From Adiantum capillus-veneris (taxonomy: Eukaryota > Streptophyta > Polypodiopsida > Polypodiales > Pteridaceae), in assembly GCA_014529385.2 (NCBI GenBank), contig CM043956.1:59467120-59531119 (forward strand): a DNA stretch of 64,000 bases, written 5' to 3'. A program made the position numbers and the translations under genes. This document shows, one piece after another, positions 22,901 through 33,756 of this stretch (the stretch's first letter is position 1; every line of letters starts with the position of its first letter). Under the pieces are notes generated by a model. It was not told the origin of the DNA. It saw nothing but the letters and a program-made list of their open reading frames with translations, and did no database searches.

Positions 22901-24561
22901 CTGCCTATCCTCTCCCAATATATTGAAGAAATGTGGAGGGGCTATAGAATGTTGGATGGAAGTGTTTCATATAATCATACGGCTACAAATGTCCATCGAT
23001 GCAAAGGTCAACATTAATGTCACCAGCAACACGACATTATTGTTATGATCTTTGGTCACCCACATGTGTCGCTTTCGATGCAAACTCCGTGGACAAATGA
23101 ATATGTAAGTTTGTAGTCTATGGAGTATGTCGTGGAGGAACAAGGTACCAAGGAGCTGATCCTAAGAAAACATATGGACAAGCGAGGGGGGGAGGGCGTG
23201 GATAGGAAGGAGGGAAAAAAGGGACCGGGGATAGGAGGAGAGCTGGGTGAAAGGGGGGGGGGGGGGGGAGGAGAAGAGAAGAGGGAGAGTGGAAGGAGGG
23301 AAAAAAAGGACATTGAAAGAGTGGACTTTTGGTGAGTGTGAGTAACAAAAAGTCCATAAATTTTTTTTTTTTTGATGTGCGTATAGCTTAGGGGGAACTT
23401 TTTATCAAAAAATAGTGAAATTAAGTATTAAAAAAAATGACACTTTTTGACGCTTATCTATGCATGTTTTTGATGATGTGTCATGGAAAATTGAAAGAAG
23501 TGAGTAATTAATGCAACACCCCCTTTTTCTCTTTTACTTTAAAAAGCTAGTAAGACAAAGGACTCCATCCTACATGGGTGTTAAAAAAAAAGGCTAGCGA
23601 AGTATATTAAAAAGTAGCTTCATGAATGCTCTTGTCCCCTTAACCCTCCAAAACATTAGCTTTAATGCCTCAAAATTAGGGACTCTTATATGGACCATGC
23701 AAGGTCCATATTTTTCCTAATGGTACTGCAAAAATTATCTCGAAAAACAATTTATAGATTGAAATGGATAAGGGATCCCTTTTATTGGTGAAAAATTTAA
23801 AGCTAATGGTTTTATAAATAGTCCTAAAACACACATAATATGTAGGTTTTACATATGGTGACCCCCCTCCCTCCCCTCCCCCCCCCCCCCCCCCCCCCCA
23901 AATCAAAAGTACAACTATACTTGAGGGGAGGCATCACCATATGTAAAACCTATATATCATGTACATTTAGGGACTATCTATGAAAACCCTTAGCAATGAA
24001 TTTTCTACCAATATAAGGGACCCTTTTCCTATTGAGTCTATAAATAAAATAATCCCTACTGTTGAACCCACATGATAGGCTTTTTTAATTGTAGTGAGAC
24101 TAATTTGAAGGACACGTCTCTATTTTGCATGGCAGGCTTGTTCAAAACTTTTAGCTAGTTTGAAGCACCCATCTGCTTCTGTGAGCCTTCTCACGTCCTA
24201 TTCTTTGCATGTTGGAGAGGGGGCACTCCCTACGGAAGTATTCCTTTGTCTGCCAAAAGCCCTTCAGTGGCTCATCCAAGTCCTTTGATGCACAAACTAT
24301 CTAATTGACACAATTTGATTATTGGATATCTTCTTGGAGGATGCAGCCACATGAGATTCCTTCTCATGCTTTCGAACTGGTGGAACATCTACAAAGGAAG
24401 TCATAGCCTTTGCCTCAGGCTCCCTGTGATTCTAGGATGCTCATAAAAAACTTTTGGCATGTACATAGTAGTGTGTATGCATGGGCATGTGTACATCAAG
24501 ATGTGAAAATATGCATTTGAAATCCTTTCCAACTTAATATTGGGTTTCAAATATGGTAGAG
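22901..24561. other. No gene; G- and C-homopolymer tracts
   Basis: It holds a purine-rich tract (about 23175-23310) with a run of about 16 G (23253-23268) and a run of more than 20 C at 23878-23899. I found no domain-bearing frame. Confidence 0.5.
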
Positions 24562-24768
24562 ACAATGTACACATTGTAAATAGTCATGTTTGTGTGTCGA
24601 TGATCCCACATATGTACATAATTGGGCACGGTTTTGGAGCCTTGTATGTGGTGCCAAGTACACATATTTACAATGTACACATTGTAAATAGTCATGTTTG
24701 TGTGTCGATGATCCCACATATGTACATAATTGGGCACGGTTTTGGAGCCTTGTATGTGGTGCCAAGTA
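24562..24768 (+). repeat. 108-bp tandem duplication
   Basis: The unit begins ACAATGTACACATTGTAAATAG at 24562 and again at 24670, and the two copies are almost identical through GTGGTGCCAAGTA. ATGTACACATTGT has a short dyad. Confidence 0.95.
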
Positions 24769-26626
24769 GATTCTTTTTTCCATATGGTATTATTTCAAGC
24801 TTTCTAGAAGGTAAATAATGAAAATGGGGAGTGTGGGCATGCTCATCTTGCCTTGAAAGTTTGACACATGCGTCTAATTGCGGTGCACCATATGCAGTGA
24901 TACCTGAATCACTTTAACAGTGATCAAAAGTAGAATTTTGATATGCAACCATGAAATTCGAGTATCAAGAATCAAGCTTACAAAGTTTGAAAATTTTTTG
25001 ACTTCGTTGGGCATTTTTTCCCCAAAGAAATGTTTGTTGGGGTTCAAAATTGGCCGAAATGGCCCTAAAAAGGCCAAAATTTGGATCCAAATGGTGTGAA
25101 AAGATTTCTTTTTGCCACCTCACTCATGGTTCCATGAGTGTACAAGTTGGAAGGTTCTTTCTTGACCAAATATCATCACTTTCTTCTCTTTCTGTGTAAG
25201 AAGGATTACGGCTTTTAAAGGTGGTCCTATGTAGTCCCGACTTCTTTGCTTCCTGTTTTCAAGTGTGTGGAGTGAATGAGTTTTCTTTTTTCTCTTCAAT
25301 TTGGTACTTGGGAGAGTATATGGGAGTTTTGAGGTCTCCATGGATGTATGTATGTGTGTGAAATTGAGGGAAGAAGGTATGGATTTCTCCAAGACAATCT
25401 CACCCTATATCCGTGCCTTTGGGGTTGAGGCTATATCAAAGAGTCCAACAAATTAGAGTTTGGTGTTGGTTTTGCAATGGTTTGAGAGATTCCTTTTGTG
25501 GCTAGATTTTTGGTGTTTATAATGATCCTTCTTGTTTCTTTTGTTGGTACTTGTGATTCCAAGCATTGATAAACTTGTCTCACTTCGTAGCGCCGACAGG
25601 TAGGTAGGGGCTTGTAGTTCGAGAAGTTTGGAGCTTCAATGGATTGAGGGGGAGGTTTTGCATTGAACTCTTGAGTGGTCTTGTGTGAGATAAGGAGAAT
25701 AAGGGAGATCCTTGTTTTGTGTTAAGGTATGAGTGTGTACATGGTGTCTTTTGCTCCATCATCTTTTGGTGATCTTGCTAGGGAGCGGAATTTTTTTAGT
25801 TGTGCACTCAAAAGTTGGAGTTTGAGAAGCGATGTTTCCAATTTTGGATGTTAAAGATAATTAATGATGGTAGTTCCACTCTAGCCGTTTATTTTTAGAG
25901 GTTTCAAGGATATAGATGATTGGTTATTAACATTGGAGTAACCTTAGTCGTGAATACCTGAGGGGGTGCATCCGGGCTGCAGGTTTGGATTCTATTTAAC
26001 AAGTTCCGTCTGAACTGTATGTATGCATATTCTAGGTCATGATGTTGAATACCTATAATTCTCTTATTTGTCTGCGCGATATCATTTTGTTTTCTTGAAT
26101 CTTAGTGACATTCCCAAGTTGTGTGCTTGCATTCTGACACGACATCGAGTAAGACTAGCGACCATAATTAACCACAAACTTGAGAAACCTACAAAGGTGG
26201 AGTCCATGTCATCAACGAGTGAGAAGCGGTGGCCAACATGTTTAGGCAAACAAAATCACATGGTCTGCCATCCCCCATTACAACCCCACCAAGATAGAGA
26301 GGACATTTGCAGCAATTCGTATAACCCAAGTCCCCACTCTGGTGAAACGAGAAGACCTGTGGGAGAAAAGGGCATTTGAAGAAAAAAGGTGGAAGTTAAA
26401 GACACATTGGCACAAATGGATCAGACACAACTCGTTTGTCTTTTGGACACTTGTCTTGATTTGAAATCAGCACCAAAACTCCTACAAACAACCCCTCCTT
26501 CCCCAAGCCACATATATGCTCCGGATAGTGTGAGTCCAAACCATCCCTTCCTGCCCTGGTCGGATTGAGTCTTGGAGGGGGTGTTGCCGCAATTGCAAGA
26601 ATCTTGCTCGATGTAACTGCAGGTGG
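24769..26626. other. No clear gene; probable 5' LTR and leader of the split Gypsy element
   Basis: Frames are short and lack domains. Because gag-like text starts near 26700, the 5' LTR and leader of that element should lie here, but I could not match them to a second LTR copy. Confidence 0.35.
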
Positions 26627-26749
26627 TTGTCCTACATCTGTCAAGCCTTTGCTTTTGGATCCACTTGGGCCAACGAGGGGGGGACTAGTGTGCCTATAGG
26701 ACTCCCATCGGATCCTCTATTGTTAATGGTACCGTTATTGATTGGACCA

Positions 26750-27143
26750 ACAATTACGGGAGTTTTTGACATGGCACGATTAGGCATTAAGCACCATGGG
26801 TTTAAGTACAACAAATTTGTGGGGAAATCATATGAAGATATAGATTCTCATGTATGATCATTTGAGCAGTGGTATGCACTACTAGATAGGAGTAGTGATG
26901 GAGTGCACAAGGAAGCGGTTTTTGAAACCACCTTAAGCGAAAAAATTTAAAGTGTCTGGAAAAATACCCAATCAACTATTTCAAAACATTTTTGAAAATT
27001 GTCGTGGCATTCTTAAAAAGATTTCCTATAGAGAAGACAACCTCATAGATGCTAAAATGCTTATAGCTATGCAAGCATAAAAGATTTAATATGGAAATTT
27101 ACATGGCAAAGTTCTACATGTTACTACAAAGAGTGGAAACAAA
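26750..27143 (+). pseudogene. Gag fragment of Gypsy element, left of Copia insertion
   Basis: The text FDMARLGIKHHGFKYNKF, SYEDIDSHV, SFEQWYALLDRSSDGVHKEA and FETTLS (one TGA between the second and third) has the look of a retrotransposon gag N-terminal core. The frame runs on as MAKFYMLLQRVET to 27143, where the Copia LTR begins. Beyond the Copia, at 49456, the same frame resumes with QLKNENAKFLLCLRIAEE when one copy of the 5-bp duplication is counted. This is good evidence that the two fragments were once one gene. Confidence 0.6.
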
Positions 27144-27348
27144 TGTTAGCAATATACATGTGGTAGTGATGTGTGTGAACACACTTAGGACCACCGGGGC
27201 ATTTTTCCCCTCAGTAGGAGGTTTTTTCCCCCTGTGCATTGTATATACGCCCATTCATTCTAGGGCTATCTATCTTTCCATTGCACACTAAGTAAAACAC
27301 CCTCTGTTGTGTGCCTTGGGCTTCCTTCATCTTCTCCAAGCAATGTGT
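27144..27348 (+). repeat. 5' LTR of the split Copia
   Basis: It starts TGTTAGCAATATACATGTGG and aligns with 49222-49430. Its last part is deleted before the tRNA-Met-like primer site at 27349-27361. Confidence 0.85.
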
Positions 27349-27705
27349 GTTATCAGAGTAGGTTGCATTCTCCTGGGATTAGTCGCCAACAGCTCCAGCA
27401 CACACCTGCTCACTTCTCTGATTTCAATTTGCTTTGGCGAGCGTTCACAAGTCGACAAAAATTTCGGGAGGACTTGAAGAGCTCAATCTACTCAAATTTC
27501 TCATTTCGGGCTCATAGGCCTTCGTTTCCACTACAAGCAGTATTGCACATGCTATTTTGTCATTTTGTGCAGAATTTTTGTCAGTGCCGTTTTCTGCATA
27601 ACAGGTCCCTTACAGTCTTCTACGGTTTGTGCTATATAGAAGGTGCTGTTTCCACTTCATTTCTCCTCTTTTCGAGTACTTTTCACATCAGGTGCAACAT
27701 TTACC

Positions 27706-27976
27706 ATGGCTGACAACAACACAGATGTGTCAAGATGTTTGCTGTTGAGGACATACTAGATGGGCACAATTGCCCTATGTGGGCTTACATGATGCAACAT
27801 GTTCTTGTGTGAAAGGACATCTAGAATATTGTGGAGGGTATTGATGTATGTCCTGGTTTTGAGGACGTAGGCGATGTTGAGGATGTTGCAGGTCTTGCTG
27901 CAAGGATTGCTGCTGTTAGAGTTGTTTGGCCTATGAGATAGAACAAGCTCGTTGGGATGTAAAGGATGCACAGGCT
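27706..27976 (+). pseudogene. Copia gag N-terminal part
   Basis: ATG 27706 in ACCATGG context is followed within ten codons by a frame change into FAVEDILDGHNCPMWAYMMQHVLV, a Copia gag start (W..K M...L). It continues with WNIVEGIDVCPGFEDVGDVED and WDVKDAQA to 27976, with several stops. The next expected text (FVLSVKRPITPHI..AWDILASLYA) is found 17 kb away at about 44985-45080. Confidence 0.75.
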
Positions 27977-28022
27977 CACATTAGGAAGTGAATGGGATAT
28001 AGGAGGGCCTCTTTATTTGGCA
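27977..28022 (+). repeat. Left terminal inverted repeat
   Basis: It begins CACATTAGGAAGTGAATGGG and pairs with 44932-44977. Confidence 0.85.
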
Positions 28023-28210
28023 GTTTAAGGGAATGCTTAAATATTAAGCCAAGTTTGACCAAGCCTAAAAGAGAGGGCAAAAAGGCCTATGCTGAGATTT
28101 TTAAAAAAGCCATTTCCATATTTTGAATTTGAAAATAGTCTATTTAGTAGCCCAAAAGAGAGGTGGGTAAATGAATTTTAAAATGTCCTTTTCTCCTCTT
28201 CTCTCTCTAA

Positions 28211-28220
28211 TATATAAAAG
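28211..28220 (+). promoter_or_regulatory. TATA box near the left end of the DNA transposon
   Basis: TATATAAAAG lies between CT-rich tracts 235 bases inside the left end and upstream of the plus-strand frame that starts at 28756. The long CT-rich leader (28200-28660) resembles the reverse complement of the right end. Confidence 0.55.
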
Positions 28221-28755
28221 ACTCTCTCTCACTTAGAACTCATTAAAGGAGGCACTTTTTAGCCCCCCTGCCAGAAAAGAAAATTTTCTACATTCTCTCA
28301 CTGCATTCTCTCTCTAAAACGTGAGCCAACTGTCTCTCTCTTTCTTTCCCCCCTTTTCTCTCATGTCATTTCCTCTTTCAACAATTAAGGAACATTCTTG
28401 ACTGCCTCTTTCTGAAAAAGTGAAGACCTCAAGGTTCCAAATCTGCCCTCTCTCCCACTCTCTCTTCCTTTATTGTCTTTCTATCACCCACTCCCTCCCT
28501 CTCTCTCTCTCTCTCTCATGCTTCTCCCACTCCAGCTCCAGCTGAATGCAACAATATTTCTCTCTCTACAGTCATGATCAACAATTCGAATTCAAAGGAG
28601 ATTGAGTTGCACTCCCTCTCTTTCTTCCCTCCACAATATAACCCTTTTCTCCTATCTCTGATTACTCTCCACTTCTTTCCTCCATAGCCACCTTTACCTG
28701 CTTGTAGCAGTCACCATTACACATTCTCACTAATTTTCTTGATTAACTAACACAA

Positions 28756-29190
28756 ATGTCATTCAATCCCCTACCACTGCAAGACATTACTAACAAGTCA
28801 AAACTATATCGATTAAATGCTGATTTAGAGTAGGAATATGCTACTGTGCGACTCGGCACATCTAATCCCAATGCTGGAGACCAGCTACGGAACCATGGAT
28901 GCAAGCCAATCAACTTATGGGTTGATGGCCATATTTACCGTGGCCATCCAATGACCAATGCATCACCGCCTTTCCGTAATGTCACTGAGCTACTGCGTTT
29001 TGTTGGAGATGGGAGAGATAGATTGTTTGTCTACTGCTAAAGATTATATTCAAATTTTGTCAATGAAAGGGAAGCAAGAAAACATCTCCGTGCTGCCTAT
29101 TCATCATTGCAAGAGAAGTACGTGAAAGACATTCAACAAGTCAGAGAGGAAACCAACGAGAAGACAAAGCAGCTTGTAAGGTCTATACCT
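28756..29190 (+). pseudogene. N-terminal exon of an unknown transposon protein
   Basis: The frame opens MSFNPLPLQDITNKSKLYRL and runs through EYATVRLGTSNPNAGDQL, INLWVDGHIYRGHP and LLRFVGDGRDRLFVY to a coiled-coil-like end (REARKHLRAAYSSLQEKYV, VREETNEKTKQL). A GTAAGG just after KQL (29183) could be a splice donor. Two in-frame stops (TAG after ADLE, TAA after FVYC) suggest decay. I recognise no family. It is the first frame after the left TATA box, so it may be exon 1 of the gene whose later exons lie at 31.2-33.3 kb. Confidence 0.5.
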
Positions 29191-29886
29191 GCCCTAGAAG
29201 AGGGTTACCTATGTAAAATTTTAAGCCTAAATATCAGTTGGCAAAAGATGCTATTTTTAGCAGGTTTCAGCGATCATATGTCATTTTTGTGTTGTGATCC
29301 TTGTATAACTTTTAATTCTGGTCAAATTCGATTTTTGTGAAAAAATTTCAAAAATAGAAAGTTTTTGACACCCGGTATAATCTAGGGTTGACCAGCTCGT
29401 CAAACTGTGCACCGACCCAGGTTACCTTAAAAATATGGTCCGAACACCAGAGGTTGCTATTTATGGCAGGTAGTCGTATCTGCTACCTGCAGGTCTTTCT
29501 CGAGTTAGCAAGTTTCAGAATTGAATTTGAGTTAGTATAGATCAAGTTAGCCTAAGGTTAGCATTTTCTAGGGTATGTATGGCATGAATGTGGATGTGCA
29601 TGCATGGGTATGCATGGGCATGGATGTGCATGCATGGTCATGCGTATGCATGGAAATGTATCCCCATCATGTATGGACATGGGTCATGTGTATAGCTAGT
29701 CTTGTGACAAGTGTTAGGTTAGGTATGGAAAGTGTAGCATGGAAACTAAGCATGGCCTAGATAGGGTGGAGCATGGGCCAACGAGTGAGGTGTGGGCAAT
29801 GGAGCATGGGACTAGGACACCACAAACCCTCAATTTGGCAAGAAGCTAGCACTACCTTCCCTTGTGGAGTTCGATTTTTGAAAGTA

Positions 29887-29920
<34 letters not shown>

Positions 29921-31238
29921 TGAAAGGGAGTATTAGGCAAGTGAGGACACCTCACTAGGGAAAACCCCACACTTGGCATGGCACTTGGAGGGGTGTGTGT
30001 GTGTGTGTGTGTGTGCATGGGCTCTCCAGCTCCAATTTTAGCAAGCCATATCGACCCTCCTTGAGGGGGATGCCTATACAAGTGTAGCTCACCCCTCTCT
30101 AGGTACACACAACACCAAGTCTTACAAGAAAGTGTTGCTGCCAGAGATTCCATTAGAGGATCTTACCTACATCAATTAGCACACACAAGGAGGCTTAATC
30201 AAGGTGAATTAATTCAAGTTATGTTACTCTAATTGCTCCATAGCCTCTTCTCTCTGGAGGACCTATGTTGAGCCTACCCTATTCTATTATTTTTGTTAGC
30301 TAGTTACAACATAATTTCTACTCTCTAGTGTCTATTAATGTGGGTGATTATCAATAGACTTTTACCTATTGATCATTCCCTTCCTTGCCCGATTAAGGAG
30401 CACTAAAGCTACCCTAATCTCTCAAGGAGATCTACTTTCTCTTAAATATGTATAATCAATGTTTAATTGTTTCCTATCCACCTATGTGATTTTTGTTAAG
30501 AAGGAATTAATCTTCCTCTTATGCTCTAGTTAATACATGATTAAAGGGTGAAATCAATCTCTCTTGTGCATTTAATTTTTGCATGATTATGTTCCCTTGT
30601 GCATTAAAAATTATGTATGATTAGAGTTCTATTTGCACTAATCTAATTGCACATATTTATGCATGGTAAAGTAGATTCTGATCCTCTCTTTTACCTAAGT
30701 CTATGCATGGCTATGGGCATACATTGTGCATAGTATTGATGAGTCAAAAGTGATGCATGGATGTGATTCCTATATTGCATATGGTGGATGTAGTTTATGG
30801 TAATATTATGGTGAAGATTATGTATGTGTGTTTATGGTAAGCTTGTTTTCTTGATTCATGGTCAAGTGACTAATTAGGGAAGAATTACCCTCCTTTCTAT
30901 GTAACATTAGATACCTAATTAGGGAAAGAATTCTTTTACTCTAAATCACTTGTGCATAACAACATGTCGATTATTCTTAGCTAGTTTCCCCCTTGTCAAT
31001 GTTGCTTTACACAAGTTTACGTGCGATTAGCCATAACTCAAATCAACTTCTACTTGAGGAAAGCTATGGCTTAAAAGCATTTCATTACACTCTCCTAGAT
31101 GTACAGTATTGTTATGAGTAAGATTAGGTACTCTTTTTCCTAAACCTTGTGGATGCCGAATCATTGTTGATATGGTTACTTGATACCATATTTTAGTCCT
31201 TCTTTCTTTAGAGTTTTTCTAACCCAAGGTAGTGAGAT
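29191..31238 (+). other. Non-coding stretch with ATGCATGG minisatellite and (TG)n/(AG)n tracts
   Basis: At 29572-29660 the motif ATGCATGG/ATGTGCATGCATGG recurs. (TG)n then (AG)n occurs at 29886-29920 and (GT)n at 29992-30015. Between about 30150 and 31238 the DNA is AT-rich with no domain-bearing frame. It may be a long intron or an old inserted LTR. Confidence 0.5.
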
Positions 31239-31472
31239 ATGGCCCCCAAAAGGACACGTTTTGGTGGTGCTAACGACCGTGAGGTAGGAACTAGCAACAT
31301 GGCGAACAACGGTAAAGCACCAATGAGAGAGGAAAATTCGGCCATCTCACGAGGCATTGAAGAGGAAATTCATGAGGTAGGATGGATTTTATTTGGTATT
31401 TTACATAAGCATTGCATTATGATAACTTTAGAAATGTTTAAACTCCCCGAAATATGTTGGAAATCCAATTGA
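31239..31472 (+). CDS. Short unknown frame MAPKRTRFGG..
   Basis: This 77-codon frame begins MAPKRTRFGGANDREVGTSN and contains IEEEIHEVG. A GT (GAGGTAGG) after IHE at 31374 could be a splice donor, so the real coding part may be only about 45 codons. The basic start is reminiscent of nuclear proteins, but nothing more can be said. Confidence 0.3.
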   Translation: MAPKRTRFGGANDREVGTSNMANNGKAPMREENSAISRGIEEEIHEVGWILFGILHKHCIMITLEMFKLPEICWKSN

Positions 31473-32193
31473 GACAACGGCATTAGTATTTTTAAAGGTT
31501 TTATTTAAATTTAAGTTTGAAGTAAATAGGAAGTAAATGCTTTATGGAAAGACTACTTTGAGGTAGGAAAGAATGGTTGTTAGGAAAAACTATCTCAAAC
31601 AAGTTTCATTCATTATTCCAATGTCGATTTAGTCTGAACCCCCTACTGATCACAGGGTGGTAGCTTACGAGGTTATTGCAGGAGCTAAATCCACGACTTG
31701 CTTTCTATGCGGTGGATATGTCCATGGCTTGCTTTCTATGCAATGGATACATGATTTTGCACGGAGAGTTACTCCATGAATTGGGTGAATCATGGACTGG
31801 TTGTATGGGCGGCCAGTTGACAACGGGTGGAGTTCACACTCGATGGAGGTCTTCACGACTCTAGGACATTGGAATTTTTGATAAAGTATTGTTTGTTGAG
31901 TACCTTTTCCTAGGAAAGATAGGTTTTGGTGCCGATTTGACAATGTTTAAAGGGCTATCTTAATGAACTTGTGGTGGAAATCATAAAAAAGTACCCTAAG
32001 TGTTGAACAACAATGTGTTAGTAATTAGGCCACATAAAGACTCTGTGTGAGTGCGGGGAGGAAAGTGGGGGCTTGGCTCAGGTTTCAAAAGCCTACAAGA
32101 CGGGTGTCCCGATCATTCAGGAACTCTCTGCCCTGTGCAATAGAGTATGTCATTAGATGTCTCTTTACGCCAGAAGCTTTTCATCTCCCACAT

Positions 32194-32441
32194 GAGACAC
32201 ATGAGTCCCCCAAATGGTATTTTAATCACACCCCAATCGTTGACGTGCAACAATAAGAAGGACAACAATTGCAGGTTTCAGCTCTGGGTATGTTCCAAGT
32301 GGAGTGGCATTTGGCAGGAGACACATGAGTCCCCCAAATGGTATTTTAATCACACCCCAATCGTTGACGTGCAACAATAAGAAGGACAACAATTGCAGGT
32401 TTCAGCTCTGGGTACGTTCCAAGTGGAGTGGCATTTGGCAG
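32194..32441 (+). repeat. 124-bp tandem duplication
   Basis: GAGACACATGAGTCCCCCAA.. starts at 32194 and again at 32318. The copies are nearly identical, and 124 is not a multiple of three, so the duplication shifts the frame. Confidence 0.95.
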
Positions 32442-32544
32442 GAGACTTGAAAACTCTCAAGTGTATGTTAGGATGCAAGCAAGGTGCAATAACCCTCTTT
32501 CCGTGCATTTATTGTTGCCACAATAAAGTCTCATTAGGAACTGA

Positions 32545-32578
32545 GGGCAAGGGTAAGGGTAAGGGTAAGGGTAAGGGT
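32545..32578 (+). repeat. AAGGGT/GGGTAA short tandem array
   Basis: Five units of AAGGGT encode alternating Gly-Lys and join the two parts of the transposase-like region. The unit resembles but does not equal a telomere repeat (GGGTAA, not GGGTTA), and a second short run occurs at about 32606-32617. Confidence 0.9.
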
Positions 32579-33472
32579 GGCAAAGCTGCAGTCAACTCTG
32601 CAAAAGGTAAGGGTAAGGATGGCAAAGCTGCAATCAATCCTGCAAAAGGTGTGACCACTACACAAACAGTGGGTAAAGCACTACAACAATGGTATCCTCA
32701 GTTGTAACCAGAGTGTACCCCCTAATCGAGACATGGACGATCCAAATTGAGATCCTATTCTATCGATTCCTCTAATAAATGTGCATGTGAGCACTCTTCA
32801 TGCCCGTCTATGAATTCTTGACAAGTTGCTTATGCTCCGTATTAATTATGCTTGGAATATGGAGTCTGCAGAAAAAAGGGAAGAGTGTATCAGAGAACTC
32901 GAATCTATTCTATCAAGCGTTGGCCTACATGGGGTGGAGTAGAGTTGTCAAAGGACAAGAAGGAATCTGGAAGTACACAGGATCGTCCTAATAAAATATG
33001 TAGGGGTGATAGTAAAGCTAGGCATATGATTTCAGACTACTCTAACTCCCAAATTCCCAATGAGTGTCAATCGTGGAAAAAAGTGTGACATTACCACCTA
33101 CAGAGGTAACGAAGCAGCCGTAGGAATTAAGCGTGCTTGTGTGTGGCAGTCTGTAGATGATATTTTTTGTTTGCTTGAAAAGGTAAATCTAACTTCTGCT
33201 AAGATATCCACCTTAAAGCTTGTAATCAATAGTCTCATAGCGCAAATGATGGATGCCTGGGGGGAAACGCACATAAGACATTACATGGTGGGTTGCACTT
33301 TGTCTTTGCAATGAAAAAACATCAGTGTGCCACGTGATTTGTTGACGCCCCAATCAGTGGTTCCATGTAACAAATTTCGATAATTTTTGAGTTTTTTAAA
33401 ATTTTTAATGGTATTATTGAGTTTTTAAGTTTCTTTTATAAAATTAGTACTTTATAAGTCAAAACTCACGAC

Positions 33473-33751
33473 TTGAAGTTCATTTCTTGTTTGCACATTC
33501 TAGAAGATCAACTCGAGCACAAACGCACACGCACTCACATCTTGCACCACATGGATGATTCACACGAGCAGACTTCCACGACGCACAATAATACCACCAC
33601 ATCCACTCACATCGCAGAAAATCCGCAGCCAAAATTCCATGCAGAATCTACGGCTTCAAATCCTCATCCCCAACCACAAGTGGATAATCCAACGCCCCAG
33701 CCCGCTCCAAACACCCAAGAGCCTCCCCAACCATTGAGTCCAAATATCTAA
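33473..33751 (+). CDS. Low-complexity His/Pro/Thr-rich frame before the histone-like gene
   Basis: From Met 33551 the text is MDDSHEQTSTTHNNTTTSTH followed by repeated PQP and NPHPQPQ phrases, ending in TAA at 33749. It is one base out of frame with the histone-like frame starting at 33757, so it may be the true N-terminus before a frameshift, or a separate disordered protein. No domain is recognised. Confidence 0.35.
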   Translation: MKFISCLHILEDQLEHKRTRTHILHHMDDSHEQTSTTHNNTTTSTHIAENPQPKFHAESTASNPHPQPQVDNPTPQPAPNTQEPPQPLSPNI

Positions 33752-33756
33752 GCAAC

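Larger units (their letters stand above)
32047..33314 (+). pseudogene. Transposase-like region of the DNA transposon (tentative)
   Basis: Protein-like text is spread over frames. WYFNHTPIVDVQQ, FQVEWHLAGDLKTLKCMLG and AITLFPCIYCC (about 32339-32517) carry an acidic GDLK followed 20 residues later by a CxxC. Then come a lysine/glycine linker, ILSIPLINVHVSTLHARL and ILDKLLMLRINYAWNME (about 32760-32860), and ACVWQSVDDIFCLLEKVNLT with AWGETHIRHYMVGC (33140-33290). Conserved acidic, CxxC and His positions in a long protein next to TIRs suggest the transposase, but I cannot name a superfamily. A 124-bp tandem duplication (32194-32441) and several stops break it. Confidence 0.45.

Noticed and set aside
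32545-32578. GGGTAA array as interstitial telomere repeat
   Set aside because: The unit is GGGTAA, not TTAGGG or TTTAGGG in either strand, and it lies within a Gly-Lys coding stretch.
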